A stretch of DNA of 64,000 bases from Chitinophaga sp. sic0106 (GCF_019219075.1 NZ_JAHUWJ010000002.1:1-64000); one strand, 5' to 3'. Positions 1 to 7,685 are shown, counted from the stretch's first letter. Notes: generated from the letters alone by a model not told the origin. Numbers and translations are program-made.

Positions 1-120
1 CCGCCAGCTTCCTTCAGATTCGCAGTCGCCCGCGACACCCTTGCTATTGGCTAACCCTTCCTACTACAAAGTGGGTTCGGGACTTGCACCCTATAGCAGA
101 TCGCCATGCCTGGCGCACAC
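1..120 (-). mobile_element. Group II intron, 5' end (continues off the left edge)
   Basis: Read on the minus strand, the segment starts with GTGTGCGCC at 120 (GTGYG fits at 120 or at 118), followed by a small hairpin (cgcca-ggca-tggcg) and then the stretches 'agggtgcaagtcccgaac' and 'gaatctgaaggaagc'. I recognise these as conserved 5' domain I sequence of bacterial group II introns. Only about 120 nt of the ribozyme lie in the window, so any reverse transcriptase/maturase would lie to the left and cannot be judged. The 5' splice junction falls directly after the T-tract of a terminator hairpin (121-155), the insertion preference known for class C introns; I do not assign a class from so little sequence. 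Confidence 0.75.
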
Positions 121-155
121 AAAAAAGGGTTGAAACCTTGCGATTTCAACCCTTT
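121..155 (-). terminator. Original terminator of tRNA-Leu
   Basis: On the minus strand, two 12-nt arms (plus-strand 124-135 and 144-155) pair around an 8-nt loop, followed by six Ts (126-121). It begins at the attL core, which is the displaced 3' end of the tRNA-Leu gene, so before phage integration this hairpin directly followed the tRNA. The group II intron starts immediately after the T-tract. Confidence 0.75.
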
Positions 156-172
156 GTGCGAAGGAGGAGATT
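154..172. repeat. attL core (19-bp direct repeat)
   Basis: TTGTGCGAAGGAGGAGATT, identical to 33919-33937. Towards the phage it continues as TCGCACA, so the core forms an inverted repeat tgtgcgaa-N9-ttcgcaca (155-179). That is the usual layout of core-type sites for a tyrosine recombinase around a crossover region. On the host side it abuts the tRNA-Leu terminator. Confidence 0.88.
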
Positions 173-266
173 TCGCACACCATTACTTTGAATATATTAA
201 TATATTGGCTATTAATACTTTGCACATGCGTCAAATAATTAATAATATATGCGTTTTCGGAAAATT

Positions 267-284
267 GTTACCTTTTTTGTTACC
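267..284. promoter_or_regulatory. Candidate integrase arm sites, left end
   Basis: Two GTTACC hexamers in the same orientation, 12 bp apart (267-272 and 279-284), separated by six Ts. A nearly identical pair with the same spacing and orientation lies near the right end (33848-33865). Paired short repeats in both arms of attP fit arm-type binding sites of a bivalent tyrosine integrase. The rest of 173-341 is AT-rich and I see no gene in it. Confidence 0.45.
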
Positions 285-341
285 TGTAAAAAACTATAAA
301 TTTCAGGCTGTGAGCCGGTTTAAACCCCTGTAAAGATATTT

Positions 342-518
342 TTATCTAAAACAGCCGACAAAATAAAGTATCACTAAAATGATTATGAATATTGCACAAC
401 CCGCCCCCATTGCTTTGTTACCTCCCTTACTCATACCTTCACCCACACCCTGCAGTCTATCTCCTATGTTTTGGAGTTTTTCTCCAATGTCGTGTTTGCT
501 ATTTTCTGGTTGTTTCAT
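342..518 (-). CDS. Small membrane protein in the repressor operon (58 aa)
   Basis: This 58-residue ORF starts MKQPENSKHDIGEKLQNIGD. It has a charged, amphipathic N-terminal half and a hydrophobic stretch (about residues 41-54, AIFIIILVILYFVG) near a short C-terminal tail, so it looks like a single-span, tail-anchored membrane protein. It begins 23 bp after the repressor stop codon on the same strand, so it is probably co-transcribed with the repressor and expressed in the lysogen. That position suggests superinfection exclusion or another lysogen-expressed role, but there is no recognisable family and the function is inference. Confidence 0.6.
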   Translation of the reverse strand: MKQPENSKHDIGEKLQNIGDRLQGVGEGMSKGGNKAMGAGCAIFIIILVILYFVGCFR

Positions 519-541
519 ATGAATTTGTTAGATATTGGGAA

Positions 542-1324
542 TCAGTATCCTTTCACTACCCCCTTTACCTTATACACCGCCCGGATATTCTTTTTGGGCA
601 TAGGGGTTGTCGGCACACTCTTGTTGTAAGGCACGAGGTTAATCCAGTCCTCTTTTTCGTGTGGATGCACATACTTTACAGTTTCCATTCCATCATGCGT
701 AACTACAAGATAAATGTCCCCATAGATCAAGCTGTCAAGGGTTTGCAGCTCTTTGCAAATCACATAATCGCCGTTACGGATTTCAGGATACATACTGTCG
801 CCACTCACACGGGCGCCGAATTTACAGTCCTTGAAGCCTGGTATCGGTAAGTAGTATGCTGGTTCTGTTATTTTTTCATCTCGGATCAACGAGAGAATGC
901 CAGCATTCACATCGGTATCATACATAGGAACCCCGCGCCAAAAAATGTCTGGCTCCACTTCTTGACTATTCTTTTGGTCCTCTAACTCTGGCACAAGGCC
1001 AGGGGTCTCTATTAATTCCTTTTTTATTATATCGAGCTGCTGGAAAAGAAGTTCCTTATATTCTATTTGATCCCGATACGGAGAGCCAGGTGGAAATACT
1101 TCACCATTCCCAGTCTTTATATATTCAATATCAACACCATATTTGGAGCAGAATGAAGTCAGAAATTTATCCGTTATAGGTATTTTACCTTTTACGATTT
1201 CCGAAATAGTTCCTTGCCGTTTGTATCCTAAGTCAGTTGCGATATCACCCTGATTTTTGATAATATCAAGCTTCTTTAAAAAACCTATTGCAATTTTTAG
1301 TCTTAGTAGTTCTTTGGTAATCAT
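542..1324 (-). CDS. Phage repressor, HTH plus S24 peptidase domain (CI/LexA-like)
   Basis: This 260-residue protein has an N-terminal helix-turn-helix region (about residues 10-70, with 'GDIATDLGYKRQGTISEIV') and a C-terminal S24 peptidase fold. The catalytic Ser is S177 in SGDSMYP and the catalytic Lys is K217 in METVKYV. The family maintains lysogeny and is inactivated by RecA-stimulated self-cleavage. It is transcribed leftward, opposite to the early genes, with a palindrome-rich intergenic region (1325-1466) between them, the classic genetic-switch layout. An expected Ala-Gly cleavage site is not obvious; 'NAGI' (residues 140-143) is a candidate. Confidence 0.9.
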   Translation of the reverse strand: MITKELLRLKIAIGFLKKLDIIKNQGDIATDLGYKRQGTISEIVKGKIPITDKFLTSFCSKYGVDIEYIKTGNGEVFPPGSPYRDQIEYKELLFQQLDIIKKELIETPGLVPELEDQKNSQEVEPDIFWRGVPMYDTDVNAGILSLIRDEKITEPAYYLPIPGFKDCKFGARVSGDSMYPEIRNGDYVICKELQTLDSLIYGDIYLVVTHDGMETVKYVHPHEKEDWINLVPYNKSVPTTPMPKKNIRAVYKVKGVVKGY

Positions 1325-1340
1325 ATGTATATATATACCA

Positions 1341-1395
1341 GTAAAATAAATTTACTATTATCGTAAAAAATATATCGTTTTTACGAAAAACGTAA
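1341..1395. promoter_or_regulatory. Operator cluster between repressor and early genes
   Basis: Between the divergent genes are two palindromes with 5-nt spacers: gtaaa-ataaa-tttac (1341-1355) and ttacg-aaaaa-cgtaa (1381-1395). A longer inverted repeat lies between them (cgtaaaaa 1362-1369 with tttttacg 1378-1385), and a further half-site tttacg is at 1418-1423. The related half-sites ttac/gtaa and ttacg/cgtaa make this the likely binding region of the S24 repressor and perhaps of the small protein encoded at 1467. Confidence 0.55.
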
Positions 1396-1466
1396 TTATT
1401 ATTGCATTGTCAACAAATTTACGAAAACTCCCAACAAGTAAACAATGTGGGAAATACGCATTTCTT

Positions 1467-1700
1467 ATGGCAAGTGAAATCACGCAGGAAAAACGTCTTG
1501 AAATTAAGCAGCTTTTTAAGGAAGTAAAGGTTTCTCAAATATGTGCGGAGCTGGGTATAAAGCGCTGGAGAGTGTATGCAGCACTGAATAATGAGGCTAG
1601 GAACCCTCAATGTTTGGAGGACCTACTTAGAGTCATCGCTGTAGCGCGTGTTAAGTCAGAGGAAACAAATTCAGTTATTCAAGTAATTAATAATTCTTAA
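1467..1700 (+). CDS. Small early protein with predicted helix-turn-helix (77 aa)
   Basis: This is the first rightward gene across from the repressor. From the ATG at 1467 it encodes 77 residues. The stretch 'KVSQICAELGIKRWRVYAAL' reads like a helix-turn-helix, so a Cro- or CII-like regulator is plausible from position and sequence. A TTG at 1407 would add 20 residues but lies close to the operator cluster, so I prefer the ATG. I do not recognise a specific family. Confidence 0.55.
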   Translation: MASEITQEKRLEIKQLFKEVKVSQICAELGIKRWRVYAALNNEARNPQCLEDLLRVIAVARVKSEETNSVIQVINNS

Positions 1701-1838
1701 AACTTTGACTAAAAATTGGTTACAAGTAAAAGTTAAAGTTTTGTTAAGAGTTGAAAAAAAACTGCTTCAACTGATATATAGATATGGAAGCAGAAGCAAC
1801 TCCTTCCCTTTGAATTGGATGGTTTTGAACCAGTTAAT

Positions 1839-2036
1839 ATGACACACCAGGAACTCATAGATATTGAATCAACATTTTTGGCGCTCCGCAAAATCGCCGA
1901 TCAGGGTCTGTTGAAGGTAGAGCAATTGAAAATTGCTCTACCTAAACAACCCCGGAAAAGAAGGCCTCCGAAGGTTAAGTATACATCCCTTATACTGTCT
2001 GGCGGCCGTGCAACAAAGCGTAACATCAGTGGTTGA
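1839..2036 (+). CDS. Hypothetical small basic protein (65 aa)
   Basis: From the ATG at 1839 this encodes 65 residues. The N-terminal half is predicted helical (MTHQELIDIESTFLALRKIA); the C-terminal half is rich in Lys, Arg and Pro (PRKRRPPKVK). A TTG at 1815 would add eight residues. It sits in the early rightward cluster. No family is recognised; the basic tail suggests nucleic-acid binding, which is inference. Confidence 0.45.
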   Translation: MTHQELIDIESTFLALRKIADQGLLKVEQLKIALPKQPRKRRPPKVKYTSLILSGGRATKRNISG

Positions 2037-2070
2037 TTATGGTATTCAATCACCATAAAAAATTGATGTT

Positions 2071-2250
2071 ATGTATGTCGCTTACAAAAGGGGGGAGGAC
2101 CCCGCACCAAAGAAGGTAACGAGAAAAAAAACTGCGAAACAGTTACATGAGGAACAGGTACAGGAAATGGCTGAGTATCTGATGGAGAAGTGGCGGCGCC
2201 GGGATAGACTGAAGGCTATGAAGAAATATGGTCTACCTGGTAAATCATAG
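2071..2250 (+). CDS. Hypothetical small highly charged protein (59 aa)
   Basis: This 59-residue ORF starts MYVAYKRGEDPAPKKVTRKK. It is rich in Lys, Arg and Glu, with a predicted charged helix over the C-terminal half (EEQVQEMAEYLMEKWRRRDR). It lies 34 bp after the previous gene in the same direction and is followed by a hairpin at 2260. The continuous reading frame and codon pattern support a real gene; the function is unknown. Confidence 0.5.
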   Translation: MYVAYKRGEDPAPKKVTRKKTAKQLHEEQVQEMAEYLMEKWRRRDRLKAMKKYGLPGKS

Positions 2251-2259
2251 AATTAAAAA

Positions 2260-2283
2260 GGCCCAGTGCTGGAACACTGAGCC
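2260..2283 (+). terminator. Hairpin after the first early genes
   Basis: The arms ggc-c-cagtg and cactg-a-gcc pair around a 6-nt loop, with one internal mismatch. No T-tract follows, so this may be a weak terminator or an RNA-processing hairpin separating the small early genes from the replication cluster. Confidence 0.35.
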
Positions 2284-2314
2284 ATCATAATAAATACTAA
2301 AACAAAACAAATTT

Positions 2315-2620
2315 ATGGAAAGCTACAATCTTATCAAAATTGAAAAGACTCCGGGAATGATTATTCAGGTGACCCCAGTTCTGGAAAAGAGGGTACACTT
2401 CTTAGCGTTCGTTGAATCGAAGGATGACAACAAAGTTTTAATACTACCTATTACCGCCGCTGAAATTTTCAATGGGGAGGTGGTATTGCCACAGAAGGAT
2501 AGCCCCCGTTGGCTGGATATTCACGCTATAAAGTATAACGGAGATGCCTATGACTGTATCGATAGTATGATTGATTCCTGCAACGCTGAAAGTGGCAACT
2601 GTCAAGTAAATGTTGCTTAA
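2315..2620 (+). CDS. Hypothetical phage protein (101 aa)
   Basis: This 101-residue protein has no membrane segment or signal peptide. It has a mixed alpha/beta pattern with an Asp/Cys-containing C-terminal part (YDCIDSMIDSCNAESGNC). It starts 31 bp after the hairpin at 2260 and precedes the replication genes. No family is recognised; an early phage function is inferred from position only. Confidence 0.5.
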   Translation: MESYNLIKIEKTPGMIIQVTPVLEKRVHFLAFVESKDDNKVLILPITAAEIFNGEVVLPQKDSPRWLDIHAIKYNGDAYDCIDSMIDSCNAESGNCQVNVA

Positions 2621-2703
2621 CCTTTCTTCCCGATTGTGCAGGATAACCCTGCCACATCATTCAGCCCTATGAACCCGGATTATCAACTTTCAATTTCTGC
2701 ACA

Positions 2704-3018
2704 ATGATTAACTGGATTTTTAATAAGCCATTGTATATAATCGTAACCGCTGATGACAATCAGTCCCCATTGATATTCACAGATAATCGGATTTGTCGGG
2801 GGGCATATGACAAGGCGGAGCCACTTCAGGCATATACGAAGAAAGTGGCAAAATGCTTAATAGAAGCTTATCGCCAGAGGTGTAAGGCAGATGGAAAAAC
2901 GCCTATTGACTGCCATCTTATTCCCCTTTCTATTCCAGATACCTATATGCGCCGGCCGTTATCTGATGTGATTTCAAACGGTAATTGTTCATCTGAAAAA
3001 AATAACAATGAAGCCTAA
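2704..3018 (+). CDS. Hypothetical phage protein (104 aa)
   Basis: This 104-residue soluble protein has a beta-strand-rich start (LYIIVTADDNQSPLIFTDN) and a following helical region. Its last 11 bases overlap the start of the next gene, so the two are probably translationally coupled. No family is recognised. Confidence 0.5.
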   Translation: MINWIFNKPLYIIVTADDNQSPLIFTDNRICRGAYDKAEPLQAYTKKVAKCLIEAYRQRCKADGKTPIDCHLIPLSIPDTYMRRPLSDVISNGNCSSEKNNNEA

Positions 3019-3631
3019 TTTTCACGAGTTCCCGGAATCTGTGCAGGATCTTTTTGCACCGGTATTTTTTATGATAGCCTGTAAGGCGCCCGGCGAAGAT
3101 CGCTGGCAACCACAAGTGTGGTATCCACCATTTACAGATGATAAGGGTATGCACATCGGAGGGTACTTATCTGATCCCGACATTTCCTGTGATCCGCAGG
3201 CCTATGACCCATATGAGATATATGACCATTCTACTGCTATGCAGCATATAGCGACAGATGCATTGAGTAGAGGAATAGAAAACGAGCGCGAAGGAGCTAC
3301 CGATACTCCTTGTCGTTTGTATCGACTTATTCCTGTCTATACTGGGTTTGAGAAGAAGAAGGATCAACAAGTGATGATCTTTATGAAATGGTATCCCAAT
3401 ATTGGTGATCCTATTTTTTCAGACCATTGGGAGCCACGACTCTGTATTGAGGGGTGGGCAGATGATGGGGCTGAAGATTGGATTCCATTACGTTTGGTTG
3501 ATCATACTTCCATGAAGATACCTCTGTTTTCACCGGAGCGTGCTGTCCAACTGATTGAACTGCAAAAAATGCGGGAGATTGCCTGTGGGCTGGGTGCTTT
3601 CGAGTATTATACCGCTGCCATTGGAGAGTAA
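3008..3631 (+). CDS. Hypothetical phage protein (207 aa)
   Basis: This 207-residue soluble protein is rich in aromatic and acidic residues, including Trp/Tyr/Pro clusters (WQPQVWYPPF, WYPNIGDPIFSDHWEPR). It overlaps the upstream gene by 11 bp and lies 52 bp before the primase/helicase gene. No known motif was found. Position suggests an early or replication-associated role, which is inference. Confidence 0.5.
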   Translation: MKPNFHEFPESVQDLFAPVFFMIACKAPGEDRWQPQVWYPPFTDDKGMHIGGYLSDPDISCDPQAYDPYEIYDHSTAMQHIATDALSRGIENEREGATDTPCRLYRLIPVYTGFEKKKDQQVMIFMKWYPNIGDPIFSDHWEPRLCIEGWADDGAEDWIPLRLVDHTSMKIPLFSPERAVQLIELQKMREIACGLGAFEYYTAAIGE

Positions 3632-3683
3632 GTCAGTATTAGTTTCCGCATTTTGAATTTGAAGTTAAAGGAAAGTCAGACAC

Positions 3684-5855
3684 ATGGGAGTAGCCACCAT
3701 TAGTATATATGATAGCATTAAGCAAACCCAAAATGGTAAAGATATACCTGTCGATATCTTCCTGCAGTATGTGCAGGATGGCAGATGGCAGGATGAGGTG
3801 CTGGCCGTGCGAAATGCTAAGTCAGAGGAAGCGCATAAACAGTTAAAAGAAGCGCTCCCTTATGCAACCATATCAGGTAAATTCGTGGAGCGGAAAAATA
3901 GTGGGTTAGAGCAGCATTCGGGTTTTCTATGTATCGACATAGATGATGTTGATGACCCCAATGAATTGAAATCTATTATCTGTCCCGATAAATATGTGTA
4001 TGCAGCCTTTGTATCAGTATCAGGTAAAGGATTGGCGGTACTGGTAAAGATCAGTCCGGACAAACATACTGAGGCATTTGCCGGTTTGCAAGAGTATTTT
4101 TTTACACAGTATCAGCAGGTAATAGATCCATCTTGTAAAGATGTAAGTCGTGCGAGGTTTGTAAGCTGGGACCCACATCTTTACAGCAATCCTTACTCTA
4201 CAAAATTTACTACCTACCCGAAGAAGCAGTCTGCTGCTGCCGCAAATGTTACAAAGGTAATCTATGTGAAGTCCGATTTTGATGCCATCATCAACGAAAT
4301 AAACGGTCGGGGGCAGGATATAACCGGTGATTATCACACCTGGTTACGTATAGGTTTCGCTTTAGCGGATCATTTCGGTGAGGGAGGCAGGGATTACTTT
4401 CATGCGGTAAGCCAGCACCATCCCTCTTATAATGCCGCCTTATGCGACAGGCAGTACAGTAAATGCGTGCGGGCAGGGAAATCAGGGATTACAATTGCTA
4501 CCTTCTATTACCATGTGAAGCAGGCAGGTATCCCTACCTATTCAGATCGTACTCGGAAGATTGCTCAGGCTGCAGGTAATCTTAAAAAGTCGGGAATATC
4601 GGCCCAGCAAATACAGAATACACTGGAGCAGTTTGATGATATACCAAAGGAGGAGTCGGCCCCCATCATTGAACAGGTGCTTGCTGGGGGCCAGGTCGAT
4701 AACGAAGCCTCCCTGGTTCAACAGGTTGAGGACCACCTGCGGTACCATTATGACTTTCGTAGGAATGTCATTACGAGACATATCGAAATTAACGGCCGGC
4801 AGCTGGAGGACAGGGATGTAAATACAGTGTGGAAGGAGACAGCAAAAGTATTCCCCAAGGCTCCCAAAGGGATGATACAGGATATTATATCATCTGATTT
4901 TACTAGGGATTATAATCCATTTACCGATTTCTTCACGAATCACTCACGCATTAGGCCAAACGGGGTTATTGATAAATATTTCAATTGTATACAGAGTGAC
5001 ACTGGTATCGAAGCCGGCGCCGCATTTTTCCCGGACTTCCCGCTGTACTTCGGTAAGCGGTGGCTTGTTGGCATGATCAGCTCCATCCATGGGCAACACT
5101 CACCGTTGATGCTCGTATTGACCGGTGCGCAGAATTGCGGGAAAACGGAATTTTTCCGCCGCTTACTACCAGCGGAGCTAATGCCATACTTCGCCGAATC
5201 AAAGATGGATGCAGGTAAAGACGATGATATTTTGATGTGTAAGAAGATGATCATTTTCGATGATGAGATGAGCGGGAAGAGCAAAAAGGAGGAGGCGAAA
5301 ATGAAGTCTATCCTATCCCGGCAGGAGGTCACAGCCAGGGAACCATATGGACGCGCCAGTGTTACTATGCGCCGTATCTGTACTTTTTGCGGCACCACCA
5401 ATAACAAAGAGATTCTCCGAGATCCTACCGGCAATCGGCGTATCATACCCATAAACGTTGAAGCAATTGATTTTACGGCTATCGACAATGTTGACCGTGT
5501 CGAATTGTTGATGGAGGCATACTGGTTGTGGAAAGATGGGTTTAAATGGGAGTTATCCAGTAAGGATGTGGAGTTGCTGAATAAAAACACTACTACGTTT
5601 GAAAATTATAGCACCGAGTATGAACTTCTGGTGTCTCATTTTGAACACTTAACCGTAGAGTATCACGCCAGTGGTATTTACATGACGTATGCAGATATCC
5701 AGTCACACCTGGAACGATACACCGGCATCCGGATCAGCAGGGAGCAGCTACAGAAGGAAACCATCCGCCTGGGCTGGACCACCCGCCAAAAGTGGATAAA
5801 TGGTAAAAACGCAAAACGCTTCTATTTGCTACAGCTTAAATCAGTCACTATTTAA
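3684..5855 (+). CDS. Primase-like/VapE-family helicase (723 aa)
   Basis: This is the phage replication protein, with three parts. Residues about 1-190 match the BT4734/BF3469-like N-terminal domain, with an acidic IDIDDVDDP motif and VSVSGKGLAVLVKI. Residues about 200-275 resemble the PriCT-2 primase C-terminal domain (DYHTWLRIGFALADHFGEGG). Residues about 390-680 form a virulence-associated E (VapE) ATPase domain with Walker A GAQNCGKTE (near 480) and Walker B MIIFDDEM (near 525). Such proteins are thought to prime and unwind DNA at the element's origin. It lies directly upstream of a small gene and the repeat-rich non-coding block at 6293-6564. Confidence 0.85.
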   Translation: MGVATISIYDSIKQTQNGKDIPVDIFLQYVQDGRWQDEVLAVRNAKSEEAHKQLKEALPYATISGKFVERKNSGLEQHSGFLCIDIDDVDDPNELKSIICPDKYVYAAFVSVSGKGLAVLVKISPDKHTEAFAGLQEYFFTQYQQVIDPSCKDVSRARFVSWDPHLYSNPYSTKFTTYPKKQSAAAANVTKVIYVKSDFDAIINEINGRGQDITGDYHTWLRIGFALADHFGEGGRDYFHAVSQHHPSYNAALCDRQYSKCVRAGKSGITIATFYYHVKQAGIPTYSDRTRKIAQAAGNLKKSGISAQQIQNTLEQFDDIPKEESAPIIEQVLAGGQVDNEASLVQQVEDHLRYHYDFRRNVITRHIEINGRQLEDRDVNTVWKETAKVFPKAPKGMIQDIISSDFTRDYNPFTDFFTNHSRIRPNGVIDKYFNCIQSDTGIEAGAAFFPDFPLYFGKRWLVGMISSIHGQHSPLMLVLTGAQNCGKTEFFRRLLPAELMPYFAESKMDAGKDDDILMCKKMIIFDDEMSGKSKKEEAKMKSILSRQEVTAREPYGRASVTMRRICTFCGTTNNKEILRDPTGNRRIIPINVEAIDFTAIDNVDRVELLMEAYWLWKDGFKWELSSKDVELLNKNTTTFENYSTEYELLVSHFEHLTVEYHASGIYMTYADIQSHLERYTGIRISREQLQKETIRLGWTTRQKWINGKNAKRFYLLQLKSVTI

Positions 5856-5866
5856 AAGTTAATAAT

Positions 5867-6316
5867 ATGATCGATCACAAAAAACATGCTCATCAAGTTT
5901 TATTTCAGGACCGAATCCATAAGGCTATACAGGCTTATATCCCGTCATTGTCTTTTGACGACCGGCAAACCCTGTTGAATTTTATAAGTCAGCTGCTGGA
6001 TGATCAGAGGCTTATCTGTGGCGATGTTATCGGTTGTACCGAGGGAAGTTTGCGCGAGTATAACGCAGTAATTAACGCACCTACCCCGCTGCGTATGTTT
6101 GAGGGGAATGATTTTTTCAGGTGCCTGGAAGTCGATCCTACGCAGGTAGTTGATAAGGCATATACCAAGGTCCGCGACTTCAGAGGCAAGGAGTGGGAAA
6201 TCCTGTCCTTCTTAAAATGGGCAAACGAACCGAGTGAATCTTCCGTGGGCTTAGCCAGTGCCATTTTGGCTACCAGCATAGCATCAGGAAACCCTAACGA
6301 TCATAACCCCGCCTAA
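5867..6316 (+). CDS. Hypothetical phage protein after the helicase (149 aa)
   Basis: This 149-residue protein starts 11 bp after the primase/helicase gene and is probably in the same operon. The N-terminal third is predicted helical; the middle contains 'RDFRGKEWEILSFLKWANEP'. Its last 24 bases form part of a 31-bp sequence repeated at 6534-6564, so the final residues (NPNDHNPA) are encoded by repeat DNA. No family is recognised. Confidence 0.5.
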   Translation: MIDHKKHAHQVLFQDRIHKAIQAYIPSLSFDDRQTLLNFISQLLDDQRLICGDVIGCTEGSLREYNAVINAPTPLRMFEGNDFFRCLEVDPTQVVDKAYTKVRDFRGKEWEILSFLKWANEPSESSVGLASAILATSIASGNPNDHNPA

Positions 6317-6564
6317 CCGGTGGGCGGTTAGGCCGTTAGGCCAGTACAGTAGCCTATCCTAACCGTTACTAACTCACCTAACCAATAAAATATAATAAAT
6401 GCACAGGTATGGACACAATGCTATTACATATACACGCACCGCGCACATATACGCATATTATACTACAAGGTTTTACAGTTTTTTACGGTTAGGCGGTTAG
6501 GTCGCGCAAATATGCCACCATAGCGGGTTATCGCCTAACGATCATAACCCCGCCTAACCGGTGG
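6293..6564. repeat. CCTAAC-rich repeat block, candidate origin
   Basis: A 31-bp sequence beginning cctaacgatcataacccc occurs at 6293-6323 and again at 6534-6564. In and between the copies, the motif (G)CCTAAC(C) or its complement GGTTAGG(C) recurs about ten times in both orientations, for example at 6311, 6326-6342, 6357, 6375 and 6486-6502. The interval 6317-6650 holds no convincing gene. Clustered short repeats just downstream of the replication protein fit an iteron-type origin or a regulator-binding array; which one is inference. Confidence 0.6.
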
Positions 6565-6650
6565 ATAAAAAATTTATACAATAAAATTCACTCGACATAT
6601 ACACAGCGTAGTGAAGTCTTAACTTGATAGGTGGATTAAATTTAAACGTC

Positions 6651-6944
6651 ATGTCAAGCTCTAAGAATGTTTACGAGGTTATGCTGATGGTGGTCGAGAA
6701 CAGAGAGACCGGCGAGTTTTCAGCGTTTTTTGCCACAAACCCGATGGTTATCGGGAGAGGGAAAGGACCTAATGAAGCTATAGAGGATTTGGTAGCCACC
6801 AATATCCCCCCAATAGCTTCCAGCCGGGAAAAGAAAGTACGACATGATAAGAGTATCAGTAAGAAATGCAGTCAGAACCCTCCGTCAAGCAGAGGAACAA
6901 CTGGGCGCCAGGAAGATGAACCAGGCGGTAAGCAGGTCGCTTAA
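6651..6944 (+). CDS. Hypothetical protein overlapping the tail protein Z gene (97 aa)
   Basis: From the ATG at 6651 this encodes 97 residues. The N-terminal 60 residues look like a folded domain (YEVMLMVVENRETGEFSAFF). The last third is low-complexity and charged (SSRGTTGRQEDEPGGK) and overlaps the next gene by about 100 bp in another frame. The folded part ends near the start of the next gene, so the tail may be poorly constrained. A TTG at 6624 is an alternative start. The function is unknown. Confidence 0.4.
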   Translation: MSSSKNVYEVMLMVVENRETGEFSAFFATNPMVIGRGKGPNEAIEDLVATNIPPIASSREKKVRHDKSISKKCSQNPPSSRGTTGRQEDEPGGKQVA

Positions 6945-7527
6945 TGAGGCGATCCTTCAGGGACGAACTCAGTCCCGTGCATCAGTTAAGGCTCTGTATA
7001 ATATCCCTCAAAGATATCTGGGTGCGGTGAATGTAGTGAAGGCCACCAGTATAACACTGACGGCTAAACTGTATGCTTCTACTACCCCTATTCCGATGGA
7101 CGCTTTTTCTCCTAAGTTCCAGACGGCCACCAAATCTTTTACCATCAGCAGGCGGGGTGAACAGAAGTCACGTAGCAGACAACGTGCCCGGAAAACCCCT
7201 ACTGCTGGTGTAAGCATCGAAGTGCATAAAGGTAAGCGGGAAGTTATTCCTTTCGCCTTTATGATCGATGGAGGTAAGCCTCGTGTATTTGCTCGTGGTG
7301 AATATCGTGCAGGTACATCGCACGGGTTCATGCAGCGCAATAAGAGAGTGAATAAAGACGGCTCAGATATTCCTGTAAAGCCTTTACTGTCTGTTACCGT
7401 TCATGCTGCAGTAGTAAATAGACGGGCAATGCAACACGTCCAGCAGAAAGTCAACACAGTGTTCCCGCTGTCCGTACAAAGGAATGTATCCCACTTACTA
7501 TCACAGATTAACTCTCCAACATCATGA
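6844..7527 (+). CDS. Prophage minor tail protein Z homologue (227 aa)
   Basis: This 227-residue protein resembles the prophage minor tail protein Z (GpZ) family: a helical N-terminus (LRQAEEQLGARKMNQAVSRS) with conserved 'RASVKALYNIPQRYL', then beta-rich segments and a basic middle (RRGEQKSRSRQRARK). GpZ acts in lambda-like tail completion. Here it lies upstream of the terminase genes, separate from the other tail genes. Its TGA overlaps the ATG of the following 53-codon ORF (ATGA), suggesting coupled translation. Confidence 0.7.
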   Translation: MIRVSVRNAVRTLRQAEEQLGARKMNQAVSRSLNEAILQGRTQSRASVKALYNIPQRYLGAVNVVKATSITLTAKLYASTTPIPMDAFSPKFQTATKSFTISRRGEQKSRSRQRARKTPTAGVSIEVHKGKREVIPFAFMIDGGKPRVFARGEYRAGTSHGFMQRNKRVNKDGSDIPVKPLLSVTVHAAVVNRRAMQHVQQKVNTVFPLSVQRNVSHLLSQINSPTS

Positions 7528-7685
7528 CACCAGATATACAGCCATTCACGGTGCGCTATATGGACGCCATGCATCGCAGTTTTTTTTCCGGGTATCATCG
7601 GGGGCCCACCGTTTTTGAGTGTATCCCCTACCCGGTAGGGTACCCCCACCCCCAGGGGCGGCTTGGGTCCTCCGGCAGGGGGTAA
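7524..7685 (+). CDS. Possible small ORF across GC-rich block (53 aa)
   Basis: A 53-residue ORF starts at the ATGA overlap with the tail protein Z stop codon. The first 30 residues look ordinary (MTPDIQPFTVRYMDAMHRSF); the rest is Pro/Gly-rich because it crosses a GC-rich, hairpin-forming stretch. It may be translated only as a by-product of coupling. Low confidence that it has a protein-level function. Confidence 0.3.
   Translation: MTPDIQPFTVRYMDAMHRSFFSGYHRGPTVFECIPYPVGYPHPQGRLGSSGRG

Noticed and set aside
392..850. Open reading frame on the plus strand opposite the repressor operon
   Set aside because: It lies antisense to the well-supported S24 repressor and small membrane protein, with a composition typical of an antisense shadow.
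4020..5590. Antisense frames over the primase/helicase gene (about 100-216 codons)
   Set aside because: They are antisense to a gene with clear Walker motifs; their composition is that of reverse-complement shadows.
6398..6499. 33-codon ORF inside the repeat block
   Set aside because: Low-complexity Tyr/Thr-rich product, ending in the repeats; no sign of translation. The block is better explained as non-coding.
6293..6564. Repeat block as a CRISPR array
   Set aside because: Only one 31-bp pair, with no regular spacers and no cas genes. The motif also occurs inverted, which fits origin or operator repeats better.
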